Shown: positions 1-8,911, numbered from the stretch's first letter. The stretch is 64,000 bases of DNA from Francisella endosymbiont of Ornithodoros moubata (GCA_002095075.2 LVCE01000003.1:248001-312000); one strand, 5' to 3'. The notes: generated from the sequence alone by a model not told the origin. Numbers and translations are program-made.

Positions 1-2
1 AT

Positions 3-299
3 TCTATGGCTTATATAGTAATGCCTGGAGGCTTTGGCACCATGGATGAACTTTTTGATACTGCAACTCTCGTTCAAACTAAGAAAAAAGCGTATATGCC
101 AATTATTCTTTTTGGTAAAGATTTCTGGGGAGGGTTGGTAGATTGGATAAAGACAACAATGATAGAAAATGGTGTTATAGATAAAAATGATCTTAAAATT
201 TTACACCTTGTTGATACTATTGAAGAGGTTATTGAAATTATTCGAGACTACTATCAAAATTCTTATCATGCTAAAGAACACGCAAAAGTAATTTTTTAA
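3..299 (+). CDS. LOG family protein, 5' end outside window
   Basis: This is the C-terminal part of a Rossmann-fold protein of the LOG / TIGR00730 ('lysine decarboxylase-like') family. The frame is open to the left window edge, so the true start lies outside. The diagnostic PGGFGTMDE motif is present near the start; in the family the PGGxGTxxE loop binds the nucleotide phosphate and carries the catalytic glutamate. Family members cleave nucleoside 5'-monophosphates to free base and ribose phosphate, but the physiological substrate in Francisella is unknown. The remaining roughly 98 residues end with an amphipathic helical tail and a normal TAA stop. The part seen shows no damage. Confidence 0.85.
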   Translation, partial: SMAYIVMPGGFGTMDELFDTATLVQTKKKAYMPIILFGKDFWGGLVDWIKTTMIENGVIDKNDLKILHLVDTIEEVIEIIRDYYQNSYHAKEHAKVIF

Positions 300-309
300 A
301 GGTTTATAT

Positions 310-555
310 ATGGATATTAACACTATGTCAGCAACATTAATAAACAACTCTTTACCTATAATCGCAGCTTTTAATGTTTTGATTCACATTTTCTGTGGAC
401 TAGGAATAGCCAAAGATATACCCAAAGTTTTAGACAGAAGGCTTACAACTATTTTGTTACCAAAAAATATTTGGATTTTAGTTGGTTTAGTATTTGGTAT
501 CTGGGGATTGCTGATATATTGGCTATTTCATCACTCAACCTTCTCACGAGGGTAA
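310..555 (+). CDS. Small two-helix membrane protein, unknown
   Basis: An 81-residue protein that I do not recognise. It has two hydrophobic segments, at about residues 15-36 and 54-74, separated by a basic stretch (about 41-52), which suggests an inner-membrane hairpin. It starts 10 bases after the LOG-family stop and could be co-transcribed with it. Its last codons overlap by about 12 bases the 3' end of the convergent gene on the minus strand. There is no strong Shine-Dalgarno, but the frame is intact and the hydrophobic pattern is protein-like. Confidence 0.6.
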   Translation: MDINTMSATLINNSLPIIAAFNVLIHIFCGLGIAKDIPKVLDRRLTTILLPKNIWILVGLVFGIWGLLIYWLFHHSTFSRG

Positions 556-1116
556 AGCTAACTCACCAAAAACTTCTTTTCTTAGATTATCAATATCTTT
601 GTGGATAATCTCTTCAACAATTTTCTTGGTAAGAGTGTGATCGATGTTTTTGATATAACTTACATTACCTTTACTCTCAAAAAAAATATTATCAACGATT
701 TGATCATTCTCTGCTAAGGTAACCTGAATAGCCTCATGAAACTTACCTAATTTACCATTCATCAATAATAAAAAATATGCTCCAAGCATTTTCCTAATCT
801 TGACCTTACCAAGTACACGCATAGTTTTATGATGAATAAAAAATGGTGTAATCAAGTGAAGCTTCTGATACAGTGCCTCATCTATTAATGATGAAATGCC
901 AGCAGACATTGATATTGCATAAATTAGATCATAGTTATCTGCACTAATCTTGTATTTATTAATAATACGCTTTAATTTTCGTTTGACAAAAATAGGGCGT
1001 CCCAAAGCTACTGTAGTTACCTTAACTTTTATACCATCAACATCAACATGCTCAATGCTATCACTCTTACTGTAATAGCCTCTTATAATTAATATATTTA
1101 ATCTGTCTTTATTCAT
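544..1116 (-). CDS. Hypothetical protein, possible alpha/beta-hydrolase fold
   Basis: An intact 190-residue protein of unknown function. Some features resemble a small alpha/beta hydrolase: a hydrophobic first strand (LNILIIRGYY), a strand-turn reading YAISMSAG that could be a nucleophile elbow around Ser, a later acidic turn (AENDQ), and an Asp-His pair (NIDHT) about 30 residues before the end. Those are suggestions from spacing, not a family match. Its ATG overlaps the gloA stop codon (TAATG), so the two form a transcriptional and probably translational unit. The upstream gloA carries a nonsense codon, so translation of this gene now has to restart independently. Confidence 0.6.
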   Translation of the reverse strand: MNKDRLNILIIRGYYSKSDSIEHVDVDGIKVKVTTVALGRPIFVKRKLKRIINKYKISADNYDLIYAISMSAGISSLIDEALYQKLHLITPFFIHHKTMRVLGKVKIRKMLGAYFLLLMNGKLGKFHEAIQVTLAENDQIVDNIFFESKGNVSYIKNIDHTLTKKIVEEIIHKDIDNLRKEVFGELALPS

Positions 1117-1496
1117 TAAGCTTTTTCAATAAGTTCTATTTGATATCCATCTGGATCTTTTATAAATGCAATAATTTGTGTACCACCTTTTACTGGACCT
1201 GCCTCACGAGTTACAACCCCACCTTTTGCTTTAACATCATCACAAGCTTTGTAAATATCTTCTACTTGCATACATAAATGTCCAAAAGCAGTGCCATGAT
1301 CATACTCATCCTCACCCCAGTTATATATCAGCTCTAGAACCGTATGGTTAGATATATCTCCATAACCTAGAAAGGCTAAAGTGTACTTACATTATAGATT
1401 ATCAGTTTTTTTGCACTTCATGCCTAGTACATTTGTATAGAAATATACAGATTTATCTAAGTCTTTTACACGCAACATCACATGAGCAAAGCGCAC
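1116..1496 (-). pseudogene. gloA: Lactoylglutathione lyase (glyoxalase I), nonsense mutation
   Basis: The frame reads as a full-length glyoxalase I (about 126 codons): start MRFAHVMLRV, middle LELIYNWGEDEYDHG and GHLCMQVED, end DPDGYQIELIEKA. These are the metal- and glutathione-binding landmarks of GloA, which converts the methylglyoxal-glutathione adduct to S-lactoylglutathione. Codon 35 (1392-1394 on this strand) is TAA where the family has Glu or Gln, just before CKYTLAFLGY. No other lesion is visible, so the loss is recent or partly leaky. The GTG start at 1496 follows a GGAG ribosome site. The stop overlaps the next gene's ATG. Confidence 0.88.
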
Positions 1497-1753
1497 CCGA
1501 ACTCCTTGTCAAAAATTTATTTGTTATTGATAAACTATTTTGCTATATTATAGCAGGTTTTTAATCCTCTGTTCACAACTATCCAGGGTTAACAAAACTA
1601 TAGGAAAGCAAATGACTAATTTTCAACTTTTAATATTATTCACGCTATAACTAGAAATTTTTTTATTTTATTCTCCTTTAGTCAATTAATCATCTAAATG
1701 ATATAATGTTTAAATTAAGCTTAGTTTAACTAGAGCATAAAACACCATTATTA

Positions 1754-2484
1754 TTAATTTGTTTTAGTGATTAAATCGGCTTTTTCTTTTAGTTGTGGTG
1801 AAACATTTTCCATTGCAACGGCAACATTGACTCTATCAAACATCTCTAGACATTATTACCATTACCAGAAGCATAAGTCTCATAGTCTTCTAAGCTCAGA
1901 TATTCAACTACCTTATCAATACTATTAGCCTTTGTATGCCGAGCTAAATAACAATCAAAATAACCATACTCATTATGTGGAGCTGTGACATAATCATCAC
2001 CGTGTGTATGTTGTAAGGCAACAACATCGACATTTCTGCCTAAAACCAAATTACTATAGATTGTGACATTATATAGTTGTGTGTCGTAATAATTTTGTCT
2101 TTATTTACAACAACATTATTATAATTAAATAGTCGAGATCCTAATGATTCAAGGTTATTTACATAGGCATACTCACCCTCAAAGAGCCAGTCATGATTGT
2201 GTTTCTCACAGAATTCTAAAACACTATCTATAGCACTTTTTGGGAAAAGTTTTTTATAAACAAGTTTATCACCGACTCTCACAACTGAGCCATTAGCAGT
2301 AATGGTAACTCAAGAACCGCTAATGGAATAAAGCCGCGTCCTACCAGTAGCTATGAAAGTTTTATAGCCTCATTTTCTGAGATTTTTTTATTGCTTGAAT
2401 ATTTTTCTCTGAAACAAAAAGTTTCCCTTTGTTTTCATATACTAAAGTACCATCAATATCAAAAAAGAACGCTTTATTTTTCAT
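1754..2484 (-). pseudogene. Cof-type HAD-family phosphatase, decayed
   Basis: Pieces of one Cof/HAD-IIB hydrolase lie in different frames. The N-terminus from ATG 2484 has the nucleophile motif FFDIDGTLVY. The middle (2040-2282) includes VGDKLVYKK and a cap-domain-like stretch, another piece follows (1846-2049), and the C-terminal piece has VAVAMENVSPQLKEKAD, equivalent to the family's GNA/MxNAxxxVKxxAD motif. At least three frameshifts, in-frame stops and a small loss separate the pieces. Cof proteins dephosphorylate sugar or cofactor phosphates. The protein cannot be made. Confidence 0.82.
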
Positions 2485-2589
2485 TTTTCTCCTTAATAAT
2501 CTAAAATATTTGCTATTCCCAATACAAATGGGAACCTATCAATTTAAGCTAATATTCAAAAGATATGCGCATCTATAGAAATTATATTT

Positions 2590-3606
2590 TTAATAAATAA
2601 ACATCGCATCACCATAGCTGAAAAACCTATATTTTTTAGCTATTGCATGATGATATGCTTGCATAATTTTGTGTTTATTGGCAAAAGCACTTACAAGCAT
2701 AATCAAAGTAGACTTTGGTAAATGAAAGTTTGTAATCATCGCATCTACAACATTAAATTTTTTGCCAGGATATAAGAAAATATCTGTCTCCCCTTGATAA
2801 GTTCCAATCTGACCATTTTGTCCTGCTGTCTCAAGTGAGCGTACAGAAGTTGTGCCTATAGCTATTACTCTACCACCATTTGCTTTTGTTTGTCGAATTT
2901 TTTGACAAACATCTGCTGGTACAGATATTACCTCAGCATGCATTTTATGACTCTCAACATCATCAACTTGAACAGGTTTGAAAGTTCCAGAACCAACATG
3001 TAGAACTATATAAGCAATATCAACACCCTTAGCTTTTATCTGTTGCATTAGCTGTTGTGAGAAATGCAAACCAGCTGTAGGAGCTGCAACAGAACCTAAA
3101 TCTTTGGCATATACAGTCTGATAACGCTCGGCATCAAACTCTTCATCTTCGCGCTTCATATATGGTGGTAATGGAATATGACCAAACTCTTCCATCAGCT
3201 GATAAATATCTTCATCGCCTTGTAGCTCAAGTAGATACATACCACCATCTTTGTCTAAAACTTTTGCTAATGTATCCTCAATATATATTTCACTACCAAC
3301 GGCTGGTGAACGGTTAGCTTTGATATGTGCTTCAAAGACTTTTGGTGTTTTGATCCTTTCTATAAGGTATTCAACCTTTGCTCCGGTAGTTTTGCTGCCA
3401 TACAAACACGCCAACATTACTTTACTATTATTTAAAACAAGTAAATCTTTTGGCGTTATAAAATCAATAAAATCAGTAAATTTATGATCAGCTATTTCAC
3501 CTGTTTGCTTATTTAACTTTAGTAACCTACTAGCATCACGATTTTCTAATGGGTAGCTAGCGATCAACTCTTCTGGTAATTTATAATCAAAATCATCTGT
3601 TTTCAT
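2590..3606 (-). CDS. queA: tRNA preQ1 ribosyltransferase-isomerase QueA
   Basis: A 338-residue S-adenosylmethionine:tRNA ribosyltransferase-isomerase. It transfers the ribosyl moiety of SAM to preQ1 at tRNA position 34, forming epoxyqueuosine. Family landmarks are the start FDYKLPEELIA, PLENRDASRLL, GHIPLPPYMKR, the strongly conserved SVAAPTAGLHFS, GSGTFKPV and NFHLPKSTLIML. The length matches the family. It stands alone between two pseudogenes on the minus strand; tgt is not adjacent here. No damage is visible, so queuosine modification of tRNA is probably kept. Confidence 0.97.
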   Translation of the reverse strand: MKTDDFDYKLPEELIASYPLENRDASRLLKLNKQTGEIADHKFTDFIDFITPKDLLVLNNSKVMLACLYGSKTTGAKVEYLIERIKTPKVFEAHIKANRSPAVGSEIYIEDTLAKVLDKDGGMYLLELQGDEDIYQLMEEFGHIPLPPYMKREDEEFDAERYQTVYAKDLGSVAAPTAGLHFSQQLMQQIKAKGVDIAYIVLHVGSGTFKPVQVDDVESHKMHAEVISVPADVCQKIRQTKANGGRVIAIGTTSVRSLETAGQNGQIGTYQGETDIFLYPGKKFNVVDAMITNFHLPKSTLIMLVSAFANKHKIMQAYHHAIAKKYRFFSYGDAMFIY

Positions 3607-3636
3607 AAATAACCTTATATTATAAATTACTATTTT

Positions 3637-4060
3637 TTAGTGCCTTTTAAATTTGCTTTTATTTCTTTTATGTGACTCATAGTCATTAAGAACTTCGTTA
3701 ATAAATTGATCATCATCAATATCAAACATTTTTTTTAAAAAATCTTTATCTGATAAGTCATTTAAACCTTTACCATAAATAAGTAAACTTCTATTTTTTT
3801 AAAGTCAAACAAAAATTAGCATATTCAAAACATTTACTAAGCAATTCACTCGTATCTTTTCAGGATCGAAATTTTCATCTATCATCGTATTCATTTGGAT
3901 AATTTGGTCTGCAAATAGCTTACTTGTGAAAATATTCATCTTGAGTAAATCAAGCATAGTAACTTTACTATTGTATCAACATTTTCAATAATCTCTTCTA
4001 AACCATCTTGCTTATCAAACTCTAAAAATACTTTTTTACATCTACTATTTCGTTTTCCAT
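3637..4060 (-). pseudogene. Degraded hypothetical protein
   Basis: A broken reading frame of unknown family sits 23 bases downstream of ubiI on the same strand. From ATG 4060 it reads MENEIVDVKK and is then scattered over frames by several frameshifts and stops. The longest coherent stretch is the C-terminus, reading YGKGLNDLSDKDFLKK and a basic end KSKFKRH. The composite is a highly charged, helical protein of about 140 residues with no domain I can name. It may once have been the last gene of the ygfB-ubiH-ubiI operon. Confidence 0.5.
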
Positions 4061-4082
4061 ATTGTTTCTTTTTCTCTTGAGT

Positions 4083-5270
4083 TTACATGGCTTGCTTTAC
4101 CACCAAACTTTTTAAAATACTATTCTTATCAACAAATTCTAGTCCAGCTCTACGCGCTTTTTTGAGATATTGATTATCACTAGCAAAGACTTCTTTAAAT
4201 GCCTTCATCAAAGCTAGCATCTTAGTATTATCAAGCATACGCTCACGCTGATATTTATCTAGTGTTGAAATATGACCAATCAAGCGCCCTTTTGCAAAAA
4301 CCTCACTCAAAACTCGAGTTAGTGCAATAACATCCTTAAAACCTATATTTACTCCTTGCCCTGCTAATGGATGAATTGTATGTGCTGCATCACCTACTAA
4401 TACCACATTGTTTTGCATATAACTCTTAGCATGACGCTCTATTAACTCAAAACTAAACCTTTTTGATAGTAAGTTAAGACTACCAAAACTATTATCAATT
4501 GCCTTAGTAAGTTCTATCTCAAACTTCTCATCTAGTAAACTCATAAGAAAATTAGCATAATCAGTCTTTACAGACCAAACTATCGAAGCTTTATTTGCAT
4601 CTGCTAATGGCAAAAATGCCAGTACACCTTTATCATAAAAACGCTGATATGCTGTTTGCTGATGGTCTTTTTCAAGCTTAATTGTTGCAACAATAGCAGT
4701 GTGTTTATACGGTTTAACTTTAGTTTCAAAATTAAAATAATCACGAATAAAAGAGTTAGCACCATCTGCACCAATTACTAAACTTGTTTCAATGATTTTA
4801 TCATCTAAAAATATTTTCTCAGTATTAACATTTCTTTGGATTTTGTGTATTTTTTGATTAGCAAAAATCTCAATACCTGTAGCACTGATTTTCTCTATTA
4901 GCGCGGCAACTATTACATCATTTTCAACAATACATCCTAAGCTATGTTCGGCTATTTCTTCGGCAGTAATATTTATACTTTCACTAGGAATACCATCCCA
5001 TACACACATTTGATAGTATGGTGATACACGCTTATTTTTAATACTATGCCAGACACCTAATTGTTGCAAAAAACTTTTTGAGGTATGGTTTATAGCACTA
5101 ACTCTAGTTTCGACTCTATCAGTGCTTAAAGGCTTATCATTAATTTCTTTTGCTTCAACAAGCGCAACCTGCAAACCCTTTTGGTGCAATGCCAAAGTAA
5201 GACTTAAGCCTACCATACCACCACCAACAATCACAGCATCTTTTTGAACATTTCTAACGCTCATCTTCAA
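4083..5270 (-). CDS. ubiI: UbiI/VisC-like FAD-dependent ubiquinone hydroxylase
   Basis: A 395-residue flavoprotein hydroxylase of the UbiH/UbiF/VisC/Coq6 family. It has the N-terminal dinucleotide motif VIVGGGMVGLS, the family signature RVSAINHTS (about residues 56-64), a mid-protein IGADGANS, and the second FAD motif VLVGDAAHTIHPLAGQGVN. The position beside a clear UbiH and the arginine-rich signature favour UbiI (C5 hydroxylation), but UbiF-type activity cannot be excluded. It overlaps ubiH by 17 bases, so the two are translationally coupled. ATG at 5270 or the Met two codons later are both possible starts. No damage. Confidence 0.88.
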   Translation of the reverse strand: MKMSVRNVQKDAVIVGGGMVGLSLTLALHQKGLQVALVEAKEINDKPLSTDRVETRVSAINHTSKSFLQQLGVWHSIKNKRVSPYYQMCVWDGIPSESINITAEEIAEHSLGCIVENDVIVAALIEKISATGIEIFANQKIHKIQRNVNTEKIFLDDKIIETSLVIGADGANSFIRDYFNFETKVKPYKHTAIVATIKLEKDHQQTAYQRFYDKGVLAFLPLADANKASIVWSVKTDYANFLMSLLDEKFEIELTKAIDNSFGSLNLLSKRFSFELIERHAKSYMQNNVVLVGDAAHTIHPLAGQGVNIGFKDVIALTRVLSEVFAKGRLIGHISTLDKYQRERMLDNTKMLALMKAFKEVFASDNQYLKKARRAGLEFVDKNSILKSLVVKQAM

Positions 5271-6465
5271 CCACCTTTCTCATTAGAGTTGAGCCTTTGC
5301 TAAGCTTACCCATCATCACTCTTGATAGAACTTTTTTAGCTAACTTGCTTCTTTGTAAGAGATATAAACCAGCATTTCTACTTGCAACTAACTTAGCATC
5401 GTTAGATACAAACCATTTTACAAAACCATGAATGACAAAAATTGTTCTATCATGATCTGGTTTTCTGACTTTGACAAACTCTGCTAAAACAGCTACAATT
5501 GAGTTCTGTGAAAAATCACTCTTTGCAAGCAAATCATATAAAAAACCAATATCTCGTATACTTAGATTCATCCCTTGACCAGATACTGGATGCAAAAAAT
5601 GTAATGCATTACCGAAAAAAAGCACATTGTCTTTATGGACTTGCTCAGCTTGGACAAGATATAAAGGAAAAACCGCGGGTTTTGAAGTAAGTCTAATCTC
5701 TCCTAATCTGTAGCCAAAGCGATCTTGGACTAGCTGTTCAAACTCTTTATTATCTAAGACTAACTTTGCTTGTGAATTATCTCTATCAATAGTCCAAACA
5801 CAGCCCATAGTAGTTTTTGCCTTAGGTAACATTGCTAGTACCCCATCAGTCATAAATCTTTCAAAAGCTGTATTATAATTATCAAGGTCTGTTTGAATAT
5901 CAAAAACAAGTGCATCTTGTTGATAATCAGTTGTCTTGGCTGCGACATTTAGCATTTTTCTTAAACTTGAGTTTGCGCCATCACAAGCGATTATTAGCTG
6001 TGCTTCTATAGTTTTAGTCTCTCCTTGCTGCTTGACTACTAAAGAATACTTATCATCGTGTTTATTTAAATTAACAACATTTGTTCCAAAAGATTTAACA
6101 ATATTTGGATTATCAGCAACACTTTGTAAGGCAACTGTCAGAAGCTGTTGTATTGGCGCAATAGCTCCTAGAAATGGCAAATTTTCATCTTTAGCAAATA
6201 TCTCAGCTCGACCATAGTTACCTTTATCTGAGACATGAACTTGTTCAATAGTTTGAGTTTTACTTGCAACCTTATCCCACAAACCAAGAGTATTTAAGAA
6301 AGCTATTGATGAATAAGACACCGCAATACTTCTATTATCATTTTTTACTTGTAATTGATCTTTTTCAATATGAATAATTTTACATCCAGTCTTGGCTAAA
6401 GCTAGAGAAGTAAATAAACCAACTATTCCGCCTCCAACAATTGCCACATCATATTTAGTATTCAT
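5254..6465 (-). CDS. ubiH: UbiH-like 2-octaprenyl-6-methoxyphenol hydroxylase
   Basis: A 403-residue FAD monooxygenase. It has the N-terminal VAIVGGGIVGLF dinucleotide motif, the signature RSIAVSYSS, the UbiH-typical HVSDKGNYGRAEI region, IACDGANSS, and the C-terminal FFGNALHFLHPVSGQGMN. UbiH enzymes hydroxylate the ubiquinone ring at C1. In E. coli the order is ygfB-pepP-ubiH-ubiI; here ygfB lies 8 bases upstream and ubiI overlaps downstream, while pepP is missing from the cluster. The gene is intact. Confidence 0.9.
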   Translation of the reverse strand: MNTKYDVAIVGGGIVGLFTSLALAKTGCKIIHIEKDQLQVKNDNRSIAVSYSSIAFLNTLGLWDKVASKTQTIEQVHVSDKGNYGRAEIFAKDENLPFLGAIAPIQQLLTVALQSVADNPNIVKSFGTNVVNLNKHDDKYSLVVKQQGETKTIEAQLIIACDGANSSLRKMLNVAAKTTDYQQDALVFDIQTDLDNYNTAFERFMTDGVLAMLPKAKTTMGCVWTIDRDNSQAKLVLDNKEFEQLVQDRFGYRLGEIRLTSKPAVFPLYLVQAEQVHKDNVLFFGNALHFLHPVSGQGMNLSIRDIGFLYDLLAKSDFSQNSIVAVLAEFVKVRKPDHDRTIFVIHGFVKWFVSNDAKLVASRNAGLYLLQRSKLAKKVLSRVMMGKLSKGSTLMRKVVEDER

Positions 6466-6473
6466 GTTGATAC

Positions 6474-7010
6474 CTAAATTTTTTCACTATTAATAAGTAA
6501 AACTGCTACTTTTATATACTCAACCAACTCGAAAAAATCTTCTTCACAACCTTCATCTTCACCTAAAGCTTCATAGTCCATATATGAGATTTTCATCAGA
6601 TCACTAATTGCTTCCTTGATTTCTTGATCTTTTGAACTCTCAAAATCCAAACCACATAAACCTATTCCTGATAGAAACCCTCTTATCCAATATGTAAGAG
6701 CTTCAGCTCGATAACTTAACGGCTCATTATCTGCTGGAATAAATAAATCAAAGCTCAGACCTTTTTCATCGAATTGAGATTTGGTGTAATCATAAAGTTT
6801 TTTCATAGTTTTCAAAGCTGAACTAGTAATCAAATCACCATCTTCAATTAGCTTATTCATTAGAGAATCTGACCAAGCTGTAAATTTAACTTCAGCACCA
6901 AAACTAAACAAGGCACAAAGTAAACCATGAGCTTCAGAAGCCGAGCTTAAAGCCTGCATTACTTTCAGTGCTTCTGCGACATCTTCAAAATTAGGTTTTT
7001 CATTTTTCAT
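6474..7010 (-). CDS. YgfB/UPF0149 family protein
   Basis: A 178-residue acidic protein of the UPF0149 (YgfB/YecA) family. It shows the family's N-terminal SASEAHGLLCAL, the middle YWIRGFLSGIGLCG, and an acidic C-terminus around EDEGCEEDFFELVEYIKVAVLL. It starts the leftward operon with ubiH and ubiI, as ygfB does in enterobacteria. The biochemical role is not firmly known; YgfB homologues are all-helical. The 5' side faces the ssrS-ygfA unit on the other strand, the same neighbourhood as in E. coli (ygfB / zapA / ssrS / ygfA), although I do not see zapA. Confidence 0.85.
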   Translation of the reverse strand: MKNEKPNFEDVAEALKVMQALSSASEAHGLLCALFSFGAEVKFTAWSDSLMNKLIEDGDLITSSALKTMKKLYDYTKSQFDEKGLSFDLFIPADNEPLSYRAEALTYWIRGFLSGIGLCGLDFESSKDQEIKEAISDLMKISYMDYEALGEDEGCEEDFFELVEYIKVAVLLINSEKI

Positions 7011-7215
7011 AGAGATTAATTTTATTTTATATTATATTGTTAAATTATTTTACTGTATCTAGATAATTAGTTATAGGTATTTTTTGATAAGATTCTGCTC
7101 AAAACCAAAGTTAAAACCAGCTAGTAGTTAGTAACAGCCAAATATTTAATCAACAAAAGAAAGAACTTAACTCAAAAGTCAAGAAATATATCTACAAACT
7201 TTTTAGTGTAAATTA

Positions 7216-7244
7216 TTCAAACAGTATTTAGAGTGATTTATAAT
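7216..7244 (+). promoter_or_regulatory. Putative sigma-70 promoter of 6S RNA
   Basis: A perfect -10 hexamer TATAAT lies at 7239-7244, with a weak -35-like TTCAAA at 7216-7221 (17-base spacer). The predicted start, about 7251, is just before the closing stem of the 6S RNA candidate. Confidence 0.5.
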
Positions 7245-7264
7245 AAGTTTGTAATCAAGAGTTT

Positions 7265-7440
7265 AGTTGTCTGGGTTATTGGTGATTTAGTTACAATCTT
7301 GTACCGATACTACTTAGAAAAAGGAGCCTTGGTGTTTTGACTAGAGAGCAAGCTTTGATACTTTAGCATTGACAAAGAAGCCCAACGTTGAAACTATAGG
7401 GATCAAGAATATTGGACTAAAAACGGTAATCTGGACAACT
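7265..7440 (+). ncRNA. ssrS: 6S RNA
   Basis: A 176-base segment whose two ends pair into a long closing stem: AGTTGTCTGGGTTATT at 7265-7280 pairs, with G-U wobbles, with the 3' end closing in TAATCTGGACAACT at 7427-7440, about 16 consecutive pairs. Inside are 6S-like elements: GAGCCTTGGTG followed by GAGAGCAAGC on the left of the central bubble, and GAAGCCCAACGTTGAAACT on the right, similar in position to GAAGCCTTAAAACTGCGACG of E. coli 6S. It lies immediately upstream of ygfA, the classical ssrS neighbour. 6S RNA mimics an open promoter and sequesters sigma-70 RNA polymerase in stationary phase. Confidence 0.85.
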
Positions 7441-7460
7441 AATTTTTCATACTTGCAGTC

Positions 7461-8009
7461 ATGAATAAAAATCAAATACGTAGGCAGCTTTTAGATATTA
7501 GAAATTCTCTTAAAAACAAAACCTATCTTAGCGAGCAAATCAGCTCTAAACTGATAAGCCACATACAAGTAAATTTTACTAATCCCAAGATAGCTAGTTT
7601 TGTATCACTAAAAAATGAAATAGATACTCAAACTATTAACAATCACTTTGAAAATATCTATTTACCTATAATTCATCCCTTTATAAAACATGGGCTTTGG
7701 TTTGCTAAAGACTCTAAAAGTTATTACTTAAATAAATATAAAATCAAAGAACCTATATACTCTGTTAAAGATATAGTTACAGCTTGGGAACTTGATATTA
7801 TTATAGTACCGATTGTTGGTTTTACTAGCGATAAATTGAGAATTGGTATGGGTGGCGGTTTTTATGACTATAACTTAAGCTTTAAAAAAACTCATAAATA
7901 CCCTTTAACTATAGGTATAGCCTTTGATGAACAGCAAAATAATGCTATTATCAGAGATATACATGATATTAAGCTTGATTTAATTATTACACCTACGAGG
8001 ATATTATAA
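7461..8009 (+). CDS. ygfA: 5-formyltetrahydrofolate cyclo-ligase
   Basis: A 182-residue cyclo-ligase that converts 5-formyl-THF to 5,10-methenyl-THF using ATP. It begins MNKNQIRRQLLDIRNSL, a typical N-terminus with the R-x-x-R pattern. The family signature IVPIVGFTSDKLRIGMGGGFYDYN lies at about residues 113-136 and holds the phosphate-binding glycine run. It follows the 6S RNA by 20 bases and may be expressed by read-through. It heads a tight series with a bolA-like gene (2-base gap) and two dedA genes. It complements the folate enzymes glyA and thyA also kept in this window. Confidence 0.92.
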   Translation: MNKNQIRRQLLDIRNSLKNKTYLSEQISSKLISHIQVNFTNPKIASFVSLKNEIDTQTINNHFENIYLPIIHPFIKHGLWFAKDSKSYYLNKYKIKEPIYSVKDIVTAWELDIIIVPIVGFTSDKLRIGMGGGFYDYNLSFKKTHKYPLTIGIAFDEQQNNAIIRDIHDIKLDLIITPTRIL

Positions 8010-8011
8010 CT

Positions 8012-8278
8012 ATGGATAGTACTACTGTAGCAGATCAAATAAAAACTCAAATATTATCCAAAGTTGAACCTCAAGCTATAATCGAAGTAATTGATGAAAC
8101 ATACAAACATGTAAAACATAGAGGCTATAATCAAGGTAAGTATCATTTCGTGCTTAATATAAACTCTCAAAAACTTAGCACAATAACAAAAATCCAAGCA
8201 CACAAACAAATATTCAAAGCTGTTGAAAATTTAATGCCATATATTCATGCTTTATCAATAAAGATCAAACCGGAGTAA
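8012..8278 (+). CDS. BolA family protein
   Basis: An 88-residue BolA/IbaG-type protein. The core has the class II KH-like pattern: GKYHFVLNIN, HKQIFKAVENLM and the closing PYIHALSIKIKP, corresponding to the family's HxxVYxxL...IHALxLxT ending. BolA proteins pair with monothiol glutaredoxins around an Fe-S cluster and influence cell shape and stress genes. It lies two bases after ygfA and six before the first dedA gene, so it is almost certainly co-transcribed. Which BolA subgroup it belongs to cannot be told from sequence alone. Confidence 0.82.
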   Translation: MDSTTVADQIKTQILSKVEPQAIIEVIDETYKHVKHRGYNQGKYHFVLNINSQKLSTITKIQAHKQIFKAVENLMPYIHALSIKIKPE

Positions 8279-8284
8279 AATACA

Positions 8285-8911
8285 ATGTTTGATTTTATTA
8301 TACATTTTAATGAGTATATAAATTATTTTATTGACCTTTTAGGTGTGTGGTTTTATATTTTATTATTCTTTATAGTTTTTTGTGAAACTGGAATTGTTTT
8401 AGGTATATTTTTCCCGGGTGACTCATTACTTTTTACAATTGGTATAACAGCTGCTGCTACAAGTATAAATATTCATTTAGCAGTTTTAACAATATGCTTA
8501 GGTGCTATAATCGGTGACTCGTGCAACTACATCACTGGTAAATTTATTGGCGAAAAACTCTTTAGTACTCATGCACAGATTCTCAAGAAAGCTTATTTGA
8601 TTAAAACAAAAGAATTTTTAGAAAAATATGGCACAAAAGCGATAATTTTCTCACGTTTTATCGCCTTTGTTAGAACTATTACTCCTTTTGTAGCAGGTGT
8701 AAGCAGAATGAATTATGCTAAATTTGTCATATTAGGAACAATATCTGCAATTATATGGTCTTTTTCTATAACCTATACTATATACTTCTTTAGTAATAAC
8801 CAATTTGTTAAACAAAATCTAAGCCTTTTAATCACTATAGTAGTCATTGCTGTAATTATTCAAATGCTACTTAAAAGTATTATAAATAAAATAAAAGCAA
8901 AAAGAACTTAA
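8285..8911 (+). CDS. DedA family membrane protein, first copy
   Basis: A 208-residue polytopic inner-membrane protein of the DedA/SNARE-associated family. It has FCETGIVLGIFFPGDSLLF (the conserved E and G-x-x-x-P-G-D re-entrant loop), GAIIGDSCNYITGKFIGE, and the second-half signature FSRFIAFVRTITPFVAGVSRM with the R-x-x-P-x-x-x-G pattern. DedA proteins act as proton-coupled lipid-carrier or phospholipid transporters (for example undecaprenyl phosphate or PE). It is followed 56 bases downstream by a diverged paralogue, a local tandem duplication. Intact. Confidence 0.92.
   Translation: MFDFIIHFNEYINYFIDLLGVWFYILLFFIVFCETGIVLGIFFPGDSLLFTIGITAAATSINIHLAVLTICLGAIIGDSCNYITGKFIGEKLFSTHAQILKKAYLIKTKEFLEKYGTKAIIFSRFIAFVRTITPFVAGVSRMNYAKFVILGTISAIIWSFSITYTIYFFSNNQFVKQNLSLLITIVVIAVIIQMLLKSIINKIKAKRT

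Noticed and set aside
7011-7215. Possible zapA remnant between ygfB and ssrS, expected from E. coli order
   Set aside because: No frame gives a convincing ZapA motif.
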